DNA of 48,998 nt from an uncultured Treponema sp. (GTDB lineage Bacteria > Spirochaetota > Spirochaetia > Treponematales > Treponemataceae). The notes beneath the pieces are model-generated. The model was not told where the DNA came from and ran no database searches. It saw nothing but the letters and a program-made list of their open reading frames with translations. This document shows, in pieces, positions 16,467 to 24,609 of the stretch (position 1 is the first letter of the stretch; each line of letters begins with the position of its first letter). Made by a program: the position numbers and the translations under genes. The stretch covers positions 1-48,998 of the forward strand of contig CAMCRZ010000019.1 in the NCBI GenBank assembly GCA_945877425.1, written 5' to 3'.

Positions 16467-17432
16467 TTATTTTCCGCAGTGAATGAAAGTAAGTTCGTGC
16501 TTGTTGTAATTTAAATGGACAATTCTGCTGTCAGGAATGTTTTCAAATTCCTTTACAAGTTCCCAGTTTATTTTTCCCTGCATCTTTATTGTACAGATCA
16601 TATTTTTTGTCTTGCCGCTTGAAATCCATTTTTTAATCCATTCAAGAAGACGTTCAGGGTAACATATTACATCAGAAAACACCCACTTACATTCGCCCAC
16701 TTCTTCAGGAGTAAGAGTAAATGCATCGTGAGCACTGAAAGTAACAAGAGGATTTTTCATAAGTGAAGGAGCAAGTTCTGCCCTGTCAACAGCAAAAACT
16801 TCTGCACCAAGACCTGCAAGCACCCATGTCCAGCCGCCAGGACAAGCTCCTGCTTCAAAGCAATAATCTCCCGGACCAGGCAGTTCAACTGAAAAAAAAT
16901 TCTGTGCAAGAGAAAGGCTTTCCTGAATTTTCAAGTAAGCCCTGCTCGGTGGATTTTCGTGATCTTCGTTAAAAAGCAAAGTTCCTGCAGGAAGAAAACT
17001 CGTTGTCTGTGCAGAAGCTAAAATTGTATGCTCGTCAAGCAAAACGTAAAGCCCTATTGGCGAAGAAGGAATTTTTACGGGAAAGTTTCTGGCTTTTAAG
17101 TTTACGTAAGGCAGATTTTCCTGAATCAAGGCAGTTCTTCTGAAGCAGGTAAAACTGTAAGGCGCCCATGACCGCTGGATTTTTCTAAGTTCAGATGATG
17201 CATCTTTTATTGAATCAAAGCGAAGGATAAAAGGCTTAACCATTGCAGTGCGGCTCCAGTAAGGAGTTTTTTCTTCGGCAGGATAATTGCTCAGGTAAAC
17301 AAGGTCGCCGTAATGGACAGCATCAGCAGCTGATATGCCGAAGCGTTCCTCAAGTTCTGCAAGTAAAAGATCTTTCATTTCAGGAAAACTTAAAAAAGCC
17401 CTTCCCTGTAAATATTCAATTTGTGCACTCAT
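16467..17432 (-). CDS. RlmM-like 23S rRNA 2'-O-ribose methyltransferase
   Basis: The C-terminal half is an FtsJ/RrmJ-type methyltransferase: the SAM-binding motif reads FEAGACPGGWTWVLAGLGA, followed by VFAVDRAEL, WVFSDVICYPERLLEWI, a Lys in TIKMQG and KHELTFI at the end, consistent with the K-D-K-E tetrad. Gly-Gly-Trp-Thr-Trp and the order of motifs match RlmM (YgdE), which methylates C2498 of 23S rRNA. E. coli RlmM has a THUMP domain; the N-terminal half here is hard to recognise but should be the RNA-binding part. It lies 31 bp after the PilZ gene and probably shares its transcript. AAGG 11 nt before the ATG is a weak ribosome-binding site. Confidence 0.78.
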   Translation of the reverse strand: MSAQIEYLQGRAFLSFPEMKDLLLAELEERFGISAADAVHYGDLVYLSNYPAEEKTPYWSRTAMVKPFILRFDSIKDASSELRKIQRSWAPYSFTCFRRTALIQENLPYVNLKARNFPVKIPSSPIGLYVLLDEHTILASAQTTSFLPAGTLLFNEDHENPPSRAYLKIQESLSLAQNFFSVELPGPGDYCFEAGACPGGWTWVLAGLGAEVFAVDRAELAPSLMKNPLVTFSAHDAFTLTPEEVGECKWVFSDVICYPERLLEWIKKWISSGKTKNMICTIKMQGKINWELVKEFENIPDSRIVHLNYNKHELTFIHCGK

Positions 17433-17463
17433 AATTTTAAGCCTTAAAGTTGAATGGATTTAA

Positions 17464-17850
17464 TCAGATAAAAGAAATTTGTGAACTGATTATCATGTGC
17501 TGAATGTCGTTTTTGTCTTCGTTAAGTTCCTGAAGTTCTGAAATAAAAGTCAGGAATTCCGGAGTATCAGGTGACGTTAAAAAACTGAATCCTGCAATAG
17601 TCTGATTCTCTTCTGCAACTGACCACTGAGGATGACACATTAAATCAATTTCAGACTTAATATTTTTTCTGGGAAATTTAAACGCAAAAACGTAATCTTT
17701 TTCGTTATCTATATTTACTTTAACAGGAAATCTGATTTTACAGCCGGAAGCACTTACGTCTTCAAGTACTGCAGAAAAAGCGCACAACTGAGGACATTCA
17801 ACTTTTCCAATTTCAATAAAACGCTTTTCTTTTCTGTTATATTTTTTCAT
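17464..17850 (-). CDS. PilZ domain protein (cyclic-di-GMP binding)
   Basis: PilZ proteins bind cyclic-di-GMP and control motility or surface behaviour. The two binding motifs are present: RKEKR near the N-terminus (RxxxR) and EDVSASGCKIRF (DxSxxG) about 20 residues later. The 128-residue protein is a stand-alone PilZ with a short C-terminal tail and no output domain, so it would act by binding a partner. A consensus promoter ends six bases before the ATG, without Shine-Dalgarno. In spirochaetes such proteins modulate flagellar motility, but no flagellar gene is adjacent. Confidence 0.85.
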   Translation of the reverse strand: MKKYNRKEKRFIEIGKVECPQLCAFSAVLEDVSASGCKIRFPVKVNIDNEKDYVFAFKFPRKNIKSEIDLMCHPQWSVAEENQTIAGFSFLTSPDTPEFLTFISELQELNEDKNDIQHMIISSQISFI

Positions 17851-17856
17851 TCTTGA

Positions 17857-17886
17857 ATTATGATTTTAAATTGCACTTATTGTCAA
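17857..17886 (-). promoter_or_regulatory. PilZ gene promoter, leaderless type
   Basis: Minus strand TTGACA (17881-17886), 18-bp spacer, CATAAT (17857-17862), then TCAAGA and the ATG at 17850. The -35 is perfect and the -10 matches 5 of 6, which makes this one of the best examples of the promoter-at-ATG arrangement. Confidence 0.75.
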
Positions 17887-17948
17887 GCAACTGGTTTTGT
17901 TCGTTCTTAGGGAAACAAGGGTCAAGACTGCACTGCATAATGTTACTT

Positions 17949-19259
<1,311 letters not shown>

Positions 19260-19272
19260 TTACAACTGTACA

Positions 19273-19301
19273 ATACTACCACTTTTTATACGCTTTGACC
19301 A
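19273..19301 (-). promoter_or_regulatory. purA promoter
   Basis: Minus strand TGGTCA (19296-19301), 17-bp spacer, TAGTAT (19273-19278) with an extended TGG before the -10. The start would lie about 49 nt before the ATG, giving a normal leader with Shine-Dalgarno. Confidence 0.5.
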
Positions 19302-19348
19302 TAGCTTAAGGAATTTAGCAGTAATCCGATTGTTCTGGGTTGTTGGTT

Positions 19349-19384
19349 TAAAAAAGTAAAGCCGCCCTTTTTGTGAGCGGCTTA
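19349..19384 (-). terminator. guaB terminator
   Basis: Minus strand AAGCCGC (19377-19383) pairs with GCGGCTT (19359-19365), followed by TACTTTTTT. It lies between guaB and the purA promoter. Confidence 0.8.
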
Positions 19385-19461
19385 TTTTACCTGATTGTTA
19401 TAAGGTAATTATTTTTTTGCTTCAACTTTTTTGTAAACTGCATCTACGCCATCAATCGAAT

Positions 19462-20967
19462 TTACGAATTGATGCTTGTATTCTTTACGACAACATCATG
19501 AGCAGAACCTTCGCTTATAGTAGTAGAACTTACGAGAGTAAGTTTTGCTTTTTCCTGAAGTTCAGCAATTGTAAGGGCGCCGCAGTTGCACATAGTGTGA
19601 ATTACTTTACTCATACTCATGCCTACACCGTCATGAAGATGGCCTGCATAAGGAACGTAAGAATCTACGCCTTCTTCAAAAGCCATTGTCTTTTTTCCGC
19701 CTAAATCATAACGCTGCCAGTTACGTGCCCTGTTGCTTCCTTCGCCCCAATATTCCTTAACGTAATTTCCGTTTACAATAAGTTTGTTTGTAGGTGATTC
19801 ATCAAAACGGGCAAAATATCTGCCTAACATAATAAAATCAGCACCCATTGCAAGAGCAAGTGTCATGTGGTAGTCGTGAACTATTCCGCCGTCAGAACAA
19901 ATAGGAACATAAATGCCTGTTTCCTTGTAGTATTCATCTCTGGCTTTTGCAACTTCGATTGTAGCCGTAGCCTGACCACGACCAATACCTTTCTGTTCAC
20001 GGGTAATGCAGATTGAACCGCCTCCAATACCGATTTTTACGAAATCAGCACCGGCTTCTGCAAGGAACCTGAAACCTTCAGCATCAACTACATTTCCTGC
20101 ACCAACTTTAGCCTGAGGCCAGTTTTTGTGGATATCCTGCAATGCCCTTCTCTGCCACTCAGAAAATCCTTCCGAAGAATCAAGTGTCATTATGTCAACA
20201 CCTGCTTCAAGAAGAGCTGGAACTCTTTCCATGTAATCTCTTGTGTTAATTCCTGCGCCAACTATATAGCGGTGTTTTGAATCAAGAAGTTCTTTAGGGT
20301 AAATCTGATGGCTGTCAAAATCTTTTCTGAATACAAGTGAAATAAGGTTTCCGTTTTTGTCGATTATCGGAAGTTGATTTACTTTGTGTTCCCAAATCAA
20401 ATCGTTTGCTGCACTTAAGGAAATTCCGTCTTCTCCAGTTACAAGTTTTGAAAAAGGCGTCATGTATTCACTTACTTTTGATGACATATCAACGTGGCCA
20501 ACCCTGAAGTCACGCTCTGTAATGATTCCTTCAAGTTTTCCGTGTGATGTACCGTCTGCTGTAACGGCTATAGTTGAGTGTCCGTTTTTTGCAATAAGTT
20601 CAACTACATCCGTTAATGTCTGGTCCGGACGGATATTTGAATCTGAAGTTACGAATCCGGCTTTATAGGCCTTTACTTTTGCTACCATTGCAGCCTGATT
20701 TTCTATTGTCTGTGAACCGTAGATAAAACTTATTCCGCCTTCTTTTGCAAGTGATATTGCCATTCTGTCGTCTGATACTGACTGCATTACGGCACTTGTA
20801 AGCGGAATGTTCATGTAAAGAGGAGACTCTTCTCCTGCCTTTTTGTTAAAGCGAACTACCGGAGTTCTTAACGAAACATTATCTGGAATGCAATCAGCAG
20901 AAGTATAACCTGGAATAAGGAGATACTCACCAAATGTGTGGGATGGTTCTTCGTAAAAGTATGCCAT
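19462..20967 (-). CDS. guaB: IMP dehydrogenase, Tritrichomonas foetus-like type, possibly frameshifted at the C-terminus
   Basis: IMPDH oxidises IMP to XMP, the committed step to GMP. Two CBS domains are inserted at about 105-215. The catalytic Cys320 is in [20 protein letters not shown] and the flap dyad Arg419-Tyr420 in NWQRYDLGG. The sequence is recalled to be very close to IMPDH of the protist Tritrichomonas foetus throughout, and also has its Lys311 and Glu432 (Lys310 and Glu431 in that enzyme), residues linked to mycophenolic acid resistance. The start is the Met after AGAGGA at 20967; a Met 22 codons upstream lies in the leader. After VVVK the frame ends with NTSINS, but another frame continues with coding character to a TAA at 19409 (see findings). 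A TTGAAC-17-TATACT promoter lies upstream. Confidence 0.95.
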   Translation of the reverse strand: MAYFYEEPSHTFGEYLLIPGYTSADCIPDNVSLRTPVVRFNKKAGEESPLYMNIPLTSAVMQSVSDDRMAISLAKEGGISFIYGSQTIENQAAMVAKVKAYKAGFVTSDSNIRPDQTLTDVVELIAKNGHSTIAVTADGTSHGKLEGIITERDFRVGHVDMSSKVSEYMTPFSKLVTGEDGISLSAANDLIWEHKVNQLPIIDKNGNLISLVFRKDFDSHQIYPKELLDSKHRYIVGAGINTRDYMERVPALLEAGVDIMTLDSSEGFSEWQRRALQDIHKNWPQAKVGAGNVVDAEGFRFLAEAGADFVKIGIGGGSICITREQKGIGRGQATATIEVAKARDEYYKETGIYVPICSDGGIVHDYHMTLALAMGADFIMLGRYFARFDESPTNKLIVNGNYVKEYWGEGSNRARNWQRYDLGGKKTMAFEEGVDSYVPYAGHLHDGVGMSMSKVIHTMCNCGALTIAELQEKAKLTLVSSTTISEGSAHDVVVKNTSINS

Positions 20968-21004
20968 TTTTTTCCTCTTTGAAAATTTATTTGATTTTCG
21001 GCTT

Positions 21005-21033
21005 AGTATAATGTTTTTTAGAAGTATGTTCAA
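21005..21033 (-). promoter_or_regulatory. guaB promoter
   Basis: Minus strand TTGAAC (21028-21033), exactly 17 bp, TATACT (21005-21010). The transcript would have a leader of about 31 nt with the AGAGGA ribosome-binding site. Just upstream, CACTTCGT occurs twice with a period of 13 bp (about 21033-21053). Confidence 0.75.
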
Positions 21034-21074
21034 CGAAGTGCTGACACGAAGTGTTTTGTTTGCTGGTGGGTTTG

Positions 21075-21128
21075 CAGTTGCCGGGCAAGTACAACTGGAA
21101 CTGCCACTGTCTTAAAGGCAATGGCAGT
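21075..21128. repeat. Two adjacent hairpins between ftsH and guaB
   Basis: CAGTTG (21075-21080) / CAACTG (21092-21097), and ACTGCCA (21100-21106) / TGGCAGT (21122-21128). Neither is followed by a T-run, so they are not typical intrinsic terminators. They lie in the ftsH 3' region and could be RNA processing or stabilising structures. The loop of the second (CTGTCTTAAAG) resembles that of another intergenic hairpin at 42892-42922. Confidence 0.45.
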
Positions 21129-21137
21129 CTGATTATG

Positions 21138-23282
21138 TTACTTTTCTTTTTTTGCGGCTGATTTTTTTGGCGTACTTTTCTTTTCAGATTTTTCTGCCTT
21201 AGGTTCAGCTTTTTTTATTGTTCTTTTTGAAGTTTTTGCAGCAGTCTTTTCTTCTGAAGGAGGAAGATTTGCTATGGCTTCCTGTGTTAAAGCTGCACAG
21301 TGATTTTCTGCCTTTACAATTTCTTCAAACTCTTTGCCTTCCATTGTTTCTTTTTCAAGGAGACGGCGTGCAATGTATTCAAGAAGTTCTTTATGTTCAG
21401 ACAAAGTGTTAAGTACATGAGTGTACCGTTCGTTCATAATGCGGGCAATTTCTTCATCAATGTACTTCTGGGTATCTTCTGAAAATTCCCTTATGAGTTC
21501 AGGTTCAGCTCCAGCATGACCGCGTACACCTTTTCCCAAAGTCATATTACTGAACTTTTCGCTCATTCCGTAATCAACTATCATGCTTTTGATAATGTCT
21601 GTGGCAAAACTGATGTCGTTTGAAGCACCGGTTGAAATGTCACCAAGCATTATTTTTTCTGCAGCACGACCGCCAAGCAAAGTATCAACTTCACCAATCA
21701 TGTCTTTTCTTGTCTTTAAGAAACTTTCTTCCTTTTCACGATACTGGGTAAACCCGCCGACACCGTTGGAACGTGGAACTATAGTAATCTTGTTTACAGG
21801 CGGATAGTCAGGAGTAAAAGCTCCCATTAAAGCGTGTCCTGTTTCGTGATATGCAACAAGAAGGCGCTCTTTTTCGTTTTCTTTACGTGTTTTCTTTTTA
21901 AGACCAATGCTTACTTTGTCAATCGCATCATTAAAGTCTTCCATGGAAACTTTTTTACGTCCGTTTCTTACGGCAAGAAGTGCTGCTTCATTTACAACGT
22001 TTGCAAGATCGGCACCGGCAAATCCGCTTGTACCATGAGCAACTGAAATAAAATCAACATCTTCATCAAGCTTGACGTTTTTGGAATGTATGCGGAGAAT
22101 TTCTTCCCTTCCCTTTACGTCTGGCTTTTCTACAGGAACACGACGGTCAAAACGTCCTGGTCTTAGCAATGCAGGGTCAAGAATGTCGGCACGGTTTGTT
22201 GCAGCAAGAATAATCAGTCCTTTTTCGTTGTCAAATCCGTCCATTTCTACAAGAAGCTGATTTAATGTCTGTTCACGTTCGTCATTTCCGCCGCCGAAAC
22301 CATTCATACGGTTTTTTCCCAGCGCATCGATTTCGTCAATAAATACAATGCACGGTGCTTTTTCACGGGCCTGCCTGAACAAGTCACGTACACGGCTTGC
22401 TCCTACACCAACGAACATTTCTACAAAGTCTGAACCGCTTATTCTGAAGAACGGAACGCCTGCTTCTCCTGCAACGGCTCTTGCAAGAAGAGTCTTACCT
22501 GTTCCCGGCGGGCCTACAAGAAGTACGCCTTTAGGGATTTTACCGCCGATTTCTGTGTATTTTCTAGGTTCTTTAAGGAAATCTACAACTTCTACAAGCT
22601 CTTCTTTTGCTTCGTCAACGCCGGCTACATCTGCAAAGCGTGTCTTTACCTTGCCTTCTTCTATAGCTTTTGACTTTCCGCCGCCAACTCCGAACATGGA
22701 CATTCCGCCCATTCCGCTTCCGCCGCCGCCCATTTTTCTGAAAATAAAGAAGTACAGAAATGCTATGAAAATAAACGGTATGAGAAGATTTATCAAAATC
22801 TGCAGGAAGTAATTGTTTGAGGACTTTACGAAAGAATAAGTTACGTTTTTTGAATCAAGTAAATCAAGAAACTTCTGAACTAAAACGCCGTTTGTTCTGT
22901 AAACTGTAGTTTTTTCCTGACTTGCTGAACGGCTGAAAATGTCAAATACAGGCTTTTCTTCCGGCTTGGCAGCATCTTCTGTGTAACCGATGAAAACTGT
23001 TTCGCCCATTTCAACACGAACTATTTCTCCGCTTTCAATTTTTTCCTGGAATACAGAAAAATCTATGAAATCATCTGCATCGTTGCGGAAAAACATATTG
23101 CTGATTAAAAGTACAGCTAAAATGACCATAAGCATTCCCCAGAAAGGAAAACGCTTTTTTTTGCCGCCATTTGGTTCTTTATTGTCTTTTTTACCATTTG
23201 GATTAGGGTCAAGCTTAAAAAAATCGTAAGGATCGTTGCTTTTTTTATTTTTATCGTCCTTTTTGTTGTCCTGGTCGCTCAT
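21138..23282 (-). CDS. ftsH: ATP-dependent zinc metalloprotease FtsH
   Basis: FtsH is the membrane AAA+ protease that degrades unstable membrane and regulatory proteins. The 714-residue protein has two membrane segments (about 47-65 and 164-186) flanking a periplasmic domain, an AAA+ domain with Walker A GPPGTGKT, Walker [10 protein letters not shown] and the [17 protein letters not shown], and the zinc site HETGH. The N-terminal 45 residues and the last 40 are unusually charged; the C-terminal tail is a Lys/Ala/Ser run. Shine-Dalgarno GAGGAAG lies next to the ATG. It is upstream of guaB with 170 bp between them. Confidence 0.97.
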   Translation of the reverse strand: MSDQDNKKDDKNKKSNDPYDFFKLDPNPNGKKDNKEPNGGKKKRFPFWGMLMVILAVLLISNMFFRNDADDFIDFSVFQEKIESGEIVRVEMGETVFIGYTEDAAKPEEKPVFDIFSRSASQEKTTVYRTNGVLVQKFLDLLDSKNVTYSFVKSSNNYFLQILINLLIPFIFIAFLYFFIFRKMGGGGSGMGGMSMFGVGGGKSKAIEEGKVKTRFADVAGVDEAKEELVEVVDFLKEPRKYTEIGGKIPKGVLLVGPPGTGKTLLARAVAGEAGVPFFRISGSDFVEMFVGVGASRVRDLFRQAREKAPCIVFIDEIDALGKNRMNGFGGGNDEREQTLNQLLVEMDGFDNEKGLIILAATNRADILDPALLRPGRFDRRVPVEKPDVKGREEILRIHSKNVKLDEDVDFISVAHGTSGFAGADLANVVNEAALLAVRNGRKKVSMEDFNDAIDKVSIGLKKKTRKENEKERLLVAYHETGHALMGAFTPDYPPVNKITIVPRSNGVGGFTQYREKEESFLKTRKDMIGEVDTLLGGRAAEKIMLGDISTGASNDISFATDIIKSMIVDYGMSEKFSNMTLGKGVRGHAGAEPELIREFSEDTQKYIDEEIARIMNERYTHVLNTLSEHKELLEYIARRLLEKETMEGKEFEEIVKAENHCAALTQEAIANLPPSEEKTAAKTSKRTIKKAEPKAEKSEKKSTPKKSAAKKEK

Positions 23283-23346
23283 CTCTTCCTCATTTACTTT
23301 TACTAGAGTGATTTTTTGTCGAGTTGTTTCCTAAAAAATCATTCAG

Positions 23347-23352
23347 ATTATA
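23347..23352 (-). promoter_or_regulatory. ftsH -10 element
   Basis: A perfect TATAAT on the minus strand about 65 bp before the ftsH ATG. No good -35 is visible at 17 bp. The leader would be about 58 nt and end with a good Shine-Dalgarno. Confidence 0.45.
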
Positions 23353-23416
23353 ATACAATATAAAAATATTTTTGTCTTTAGTCATTAAAAAAAACAAATC
23401 TTTTATGAGAAAATTA

Positions 23417-23507
23417 CCGCCGCCCTGTTTTTGCGATAAAGTGCAGGCTTCTGTCAGCGTGGTTGTATGTAAGCTGCAGCTTGTTGGCAAGTACGCCGGG
23501 GCGGCGG
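23417..23507. repeat. GC-rich inverted repeat with internal palindrome
   Basis: CCGCCGCCC (23417-23425) is the exact complement of GGGCGGCGG (23499-23507), and a perfect 12-bp palindrome AAGCTGCAGCTT (23471-23482) lies in the loop. It fills most of the 312-bp ftsH-fliS gap and is far more GC-rich than its surroundings. No open reading frame fits it. A structured RNA or a protein-binding region is possible. Confidence 0.45.
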
Positions 23508-23537
23508 CTAGGGAAAAATATGGGGTTATTTTTAGGT

Positions 23538-23564
23538 TAACTTTTTTTTGTGAAATTCCGATAT
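23538..23564 (+). promoter_or_regulatory. Sigma-28 (FliA) type promoter for fliS
   Basis: TAACTTTT (23538-23545), exactly 11 bp, TCCGATAT (23557-23564). This matches the sigma-28 consensus TAAAGTTT-N11-GCCGATAA at 6 of 8 positions in both blocks. Transcription would start about 24 nt before the fliS ATG. It fits control of late flagellar genes by FliA. Confidence 0.65.
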
Positions 23565-23594
23565 GAAAATGAAGTACATTCTTGAGGTGAAGTT

Positions 23595-24050
23595 ATGGCT
23601 TTTAGTTCAAATCCTTATGGCGGATACAATGCTTACAAACAGATTGGCGTAAAAACTGCCAGCCAGGGAAAACTTGTTGTTATGCTATACGAAAGTGCAG
23701 TTTCTCATATTGAAAAGGCAATTTACTTTGTAGACGATGAAAATAAAATTGCAGCCTGCAACATTGAAAACTTTGGCAATCACATTCAGAAAGTCATGGA
23801 CATAGTTACGGAACTGCAGGTAAGTCTTGATATGGAAAAAGGCGGAGAAATTGCAAGGAATTTAATGTCTCTGTACGTTTATTTCAACAAGGAACTTCTT
23901 AACGCAAGCATTTCCCACGACAAGAAAAAACTCCTCTTTATAAAGGATATGCTTTCCCAGCTTCATTCTTCGTGGGTAACGGCAGCATCTTCTCAGGCAA
24001 ATACTCAGGTTCAGTCTGAATCAAGACCGGCTCTTAACATTCAGGGCTGA
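23595..24050 (+). CDS. fliS: Flagellin export chaperone FliS
   Basis: FliS binds the C-terminus of flagellin in the cytoplasm and prevents early polymerisation. The start NPYGGYNAYKQIGVKTASQGKLVVMLYE is the FliS signature (residues 6-33, the usual Y-x-x-x-x-V-x-T-A-S/T-P-x-x-L-I/V-x-M-L-Y/F), followed by the four-helix core including SHIEKAIYF and LYVYFNKELL. The 151 residues are a little longer than the common 125-135 because of a Ser/Gln-rich tail. GAGGTGA about six bases upstream is the ribosome-binding site. First gene of the run fliS, flgN-like, polA, coaE, SPOR, ybaK. Confidence 0.92.
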   Translation: MAFSSNPYGGYNAYKQIGVKTASQGKLVVMLYESAVSHIEKAIYFVDDENKIAACNIENFGNHIQKVMDIVTELQVSLDMEKGGEIARNLMSLYVYFNKELLNASISHDKKKLLFIKDMLSQLHSSWVTAASSQANTQVQSESRPALNIQG

Positions 24051-24085
24051 TTTTTTCCATTAGCGTAACGGTAAAAGGAGATTGT

Positions 24086-24565
24086 ATGGAACTTACACAA
24101 AATGAAATTAACGAAAGAGTTGCTGTCCTTAAACGATACCGCTCTCTTCTTGAACAGCAGCGTTCAAAGTTTGCTGAATATCTTAAAGTTCTTGAGCTTC
24201 AGGAAAATGAAATTTGTGAAGAAGATGAAAATGCATTAAGGCTTCACACTGAAATAGAATCCCAGATTGTAGAAAACATTGCATGTCTCCAGAAAGTTAT
24301 AGTTCCAATGCAGTCTCTTTACGAAAAGTCCCACGCATTTTTTTCACCGCAGGATTCAATGCCTGTTTCTTCCATTCAGAATGAACTGGAAAGCCTGCAG
24401 AAAAAAGTTCAGGCTCAGAACAGTAAAAATCAGGCTCTTCTTAAAGTGCACATGGAAAAGCTTCAGACGCAGATGGCAAACTTTACAAATCCGTTCCGCA
24501 ACAGACGTTCACCTTACGCAAAAGCAGCTGCAACTTCCGGCTCAATGTTTGCAATTGAAGTTTAA
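24086..24565 (+). CDS. FlgN/FliT-like flagellar chaperone (hypothetical)
   Basis: A 159-residue, almost wholly alpha-helical protein with long coiled-coil segments (about 1-60 and 95-135) and a C-terminal NPFRNRRSPYAKAAATSGSM-type tail. Helical length, small size and position 35 bp behind fliS suggest a flagellar export chaperone of the FlgN or FliT type; sequence evidence alone is weak. Ribosome-binding site AAGGAG lies six bases before the ATG. Confidence 0.55.
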   Translation: MELTQNEINERVAVLKRYRSLLEQQRSKFAEYLKVLELQENEICEEDENALRLHTEIESQIVENIACLQKVIVPMQSLYEKSHAFFSPQDSMPVSSIQNELESLQKKVQAQNSKNQALLKVHMEKLQTQMANFTNPFRNRRSPYAKAAATSGSMFAIEV

Positions 24566-24594
24566 AGTTCATACTGTAAACTGTTTCTTTATTT

Positions 24595-24603
24595 TGATAG
24601 AAT
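24595..24603 (+). promoter_or_regulatory. polA extended -10, leaderless type
   Basis: TGATAGAAT is an extended -10 (hexamer TAGAAT, 24598-24603) six bases before the polA ATG at 24610. No convincing -35 and no Shine-Dalgarno are present. It may give polA a transcript separate from the flagellar genes. Confidence 0.5.
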
Positions 24604-24609
24604 GACATA

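Noticed and set aside
22348..22812. 154-codon open frame on the plus strand opposite ftsH
   Set aside because: It mirrors the AAA+ domain of FtsH, has a Pro/Ser/Arg-rich composition typical of antisense shadows and no ribosome-binding site.
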